From Methanobacterium sp. (GTDB taxonomy: Archaea; Methanobacteriota; Methanobacteria; Methanobacteriales; Methanobacteriaceae): 40,393 bases of DNA. Location: contig JAHKLP010000010.1 of the NCBI GenBank assembly GCA_020855015.1, positions 1-40,393 of the forward strand, written 5' to 3'. This document shows, piece by piece, positions 39,380 through 40,393 of this stretch; position 1 is the first letter of the stretch, and the number at the start of each line of letters is the position of its first letter. Position numbers and translations under genes: made by a program. The notes under the pieces are model-generated. The model was not told where the DNA came from and did no database searches. It saw only the letters and a program-made list of their open reading frames with translations.

Positions 39380-39430
39380 TGCATTTTCACCTCTAAATCT
39401 TTTAAATCCTGTTATTTGAATTATTTATCT

Positions 39431-39440
39431 ATTATAAAGT
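39431..39440 (-). promoter_or_regulatory. TATA box of cfbD-hisH
   Basis: CTTTATAATA on the minus strand lies about 52-61 nt upstream of the TTG start of cfbD and predicts a leader of about 30 nt. By pattern only. Confidence 0.45.
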
Positions 39441-39575
39441 TTTTATCACAAGATGTGGTATTAATAGTTCATTACCTTTTACTCATCCTTATAATTAACA
39501 TTCATTGTAAACTTATTCTAATAAAATATTAACCATTACAACCAATGGAACCATACTTATGTTAAATCTTAATTT

Positions 39576-39607
39576 CCTATTGGCCAGGGGGGCCTTATTT
39601 TAATAGG
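39576..39607. repeat. Nested inverted repeat upstream of the M14-like gene
   Basis: CCTATT (39576-39581) pairs with AATAGG (39602-39607), and GGCC at 39582-39585 with GGCC at 39591-39594 around AGGGG. It lies about 70 nt before the gene at 39678, in the divergent promoter region. Confidence 0.4.
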
Positions 39608-39677
39608 TCCAAATTAGAATAAACGTTTAAATAACATCTATATTGGAGTAAATCTACATTTATAAGGTGATATTAAT

Positions 39678-40393
39678 ATGAAGAGGGAAATATGGTTAGG
39701 GACAGCGTTAATAATTATTATAATTGCCTTTGGAACGTTTTCAGATTATAAAGGGGATTCTAATGCTTTTAATGGTTCATTGATTGATAATTCATCCGAC
39801 CAGATTAAATCTGATTCTATCACATCAGTTAAATTTCTTGGTCAACGTGATTATGGTTTTGTGGTTCGTTACGGTCCCTATGGTAATCCAATGTCGCCAG
39901 TTAAAGTTGCCTATGTTGTTGGGGTGCATCCTCAGGAAGTTCAGGCACACCAGGCCATGATGACTGTAATTAGCGGCAGTAAATCATTAAAATACTGTTA
40001 CTACGTTTATCAGATTACAGTAACAAAAAATAGGGATGACTATACTAAAGGGAGGATTAATGGTCAGCAACTGGCCTTGGACTATGCTGTACCTGACATA
40101 AAGAAGGGAAAATATAGTCTGGTGGTGGATGTTCACTCCACTAAGGGAGACTACCCTGAAACCAGATTCATCTCTGTTCCTTCAGATGATAGGCGGTCCC
40201 GCTTTCTGGCCAATTTAATAGTGAGTAAAATACCATGGCTTGTATTTTATATCCCACCATTTGATGGTGGACCTACCAGCGGTCCATATGTGACCATACC
40301 AATTATAGAGTCTGGAACACCGGCCATGGTCTATGAAACTTACACTTATGCATCATTTACTGAAACATTTGACCACGCCAAAGAATTTGCCAG
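39678..40393 (+). CDS. Secreted M14/aspartoacylase-like zinc hydrolase (partial, runs off the right edge)
   Basis: An open frame begins at ATG 39678, 6 nt after AAGGTGAT (39664-39671), and is still open at the window end (239 codons). It starts with a signal peptide or anchor (KREIWLGTALIIIIIAFGTFS). VVGVHPQEVQAH (residues ~77-88) and VVDVHSTKGDY (~150-160) resemble the HxxE and later His of M14-type carboxypeptidase/succinylglutamate desuccinylase-like enzymes. The C-terminal part is missing, so the catalytic glutamate cannot be checked. It is divergent from cfbD. Confidence 0.6.
   Translation, partial: MKREIWLGTALIIIIIAFGTFSDYKGDSNAFNGSLIDNSSDQIKSDSITSVKFLGQRDYGFVVRYGPYGNPMSPVKVAYVVGVHPQEVQAHQAMMTVISGSKSLKYCYYVYQITVTKNRDDYTKGRINGQQLALDYAVPDIKKGKYSLVVDVHSTKGDYPETRFISVPSDDRRSRFLANLIVSKIPWLVFYIPPFDGGPTSGPYVTIPIIESGTPAMVYETYTYASFTETFDHAKEFA

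Overview
The window looks like a chromosomal piece of a hydrogenotrophic methanogen of the order Methanobacteriales, most likely Methanobacterium or a close relative. The call rests on gene content: F420-dependent methylene-H4MPT dehydrogenase (mtd), a Fae-Hps fusion, CfbD of coenzyme F430 synthesis, thiol:fumarate reductase subunit A (tfrA), phosphoseryl-tRNA synthetase (sepS), CTP-dependent riboflavin kinase (ribK), Alba and DUF63. DNA signals agree: archaeal TATA boxes, AGGTGA/GGAGG ribosome binding sites, several apparently leaderless genes and T-run terminators. The DNA is AT-rich. I saw no transposase, integrase, CRISPR array or phage gene.

Layout. 1-2300 carries mtd and an HD-domain protein. 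2300-4360 (minus) carries an iron-sulfur flavoprotein, a 2x[4Fe-4S] ferredoxin, hisB nested into the ferredoxin end, and a flavodoxin. 4360-5550 is a low-complexity patch with a zinc-ribbon protein and a small unknown protein. 5600-8340 (minus) holds fae-hps and trpB2. 8600-12760 (plus) holds a DUF1786 protein, a PHP phosphoesterase, DUF63 and leuA. 12870-15000 has two tandem receiver-PAS proteins and alba. 15200-19250 (minus) is a PadR regulator, ABC-2 exporter ATPase and permease, and a secreted eight-bladed PQQ-like propeller. 19400-22700 (plus) has a TIM-barrel epimerase-like protein, a DUF362 ferredoxin protein and two small membrane proteins. 22800-25450 (minus) has a P-type-ATPase-like HAD phosphatase, a LysE exporter and an alanine dehydrogenase/ornithine cyclodeaminase. 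25700-29550 (plus) has an acyltransferase-like membrane protein, gatA, and a glutaminase-ATPase protein with reversed domain order. 29600-32540 (minus) is sepS-ribK-ribB. 32675-34320 is tfrA, followed by tRNA-Arg(GCG). 34570-39380 (minus) holds a HIT protein, a PAP2-like membrane protein, cfbD-hisH, a PurM/HypE-like protein and a small pilin-like protein. A secreted M14-like gene runs off the right edge.

Most genes are core metabolism: C1 transfer, pentose synthesis from formaldehyde/hexulose phosphate, histidine, leucine, tryptophan, riboflavin/FMN, F430 and tRNA-dependent Cys/Asn synthesis. I did not find a clear new multi-gene defence or mobile system. The less ordinary signals are the reversed CobQ-like protein, the paired receiver proteins with a duplicated loop, the DUF1786-PHP and epimerase-DUF362 pairs, and several strong inverted or direct repeats in front of redox and regulator genes.
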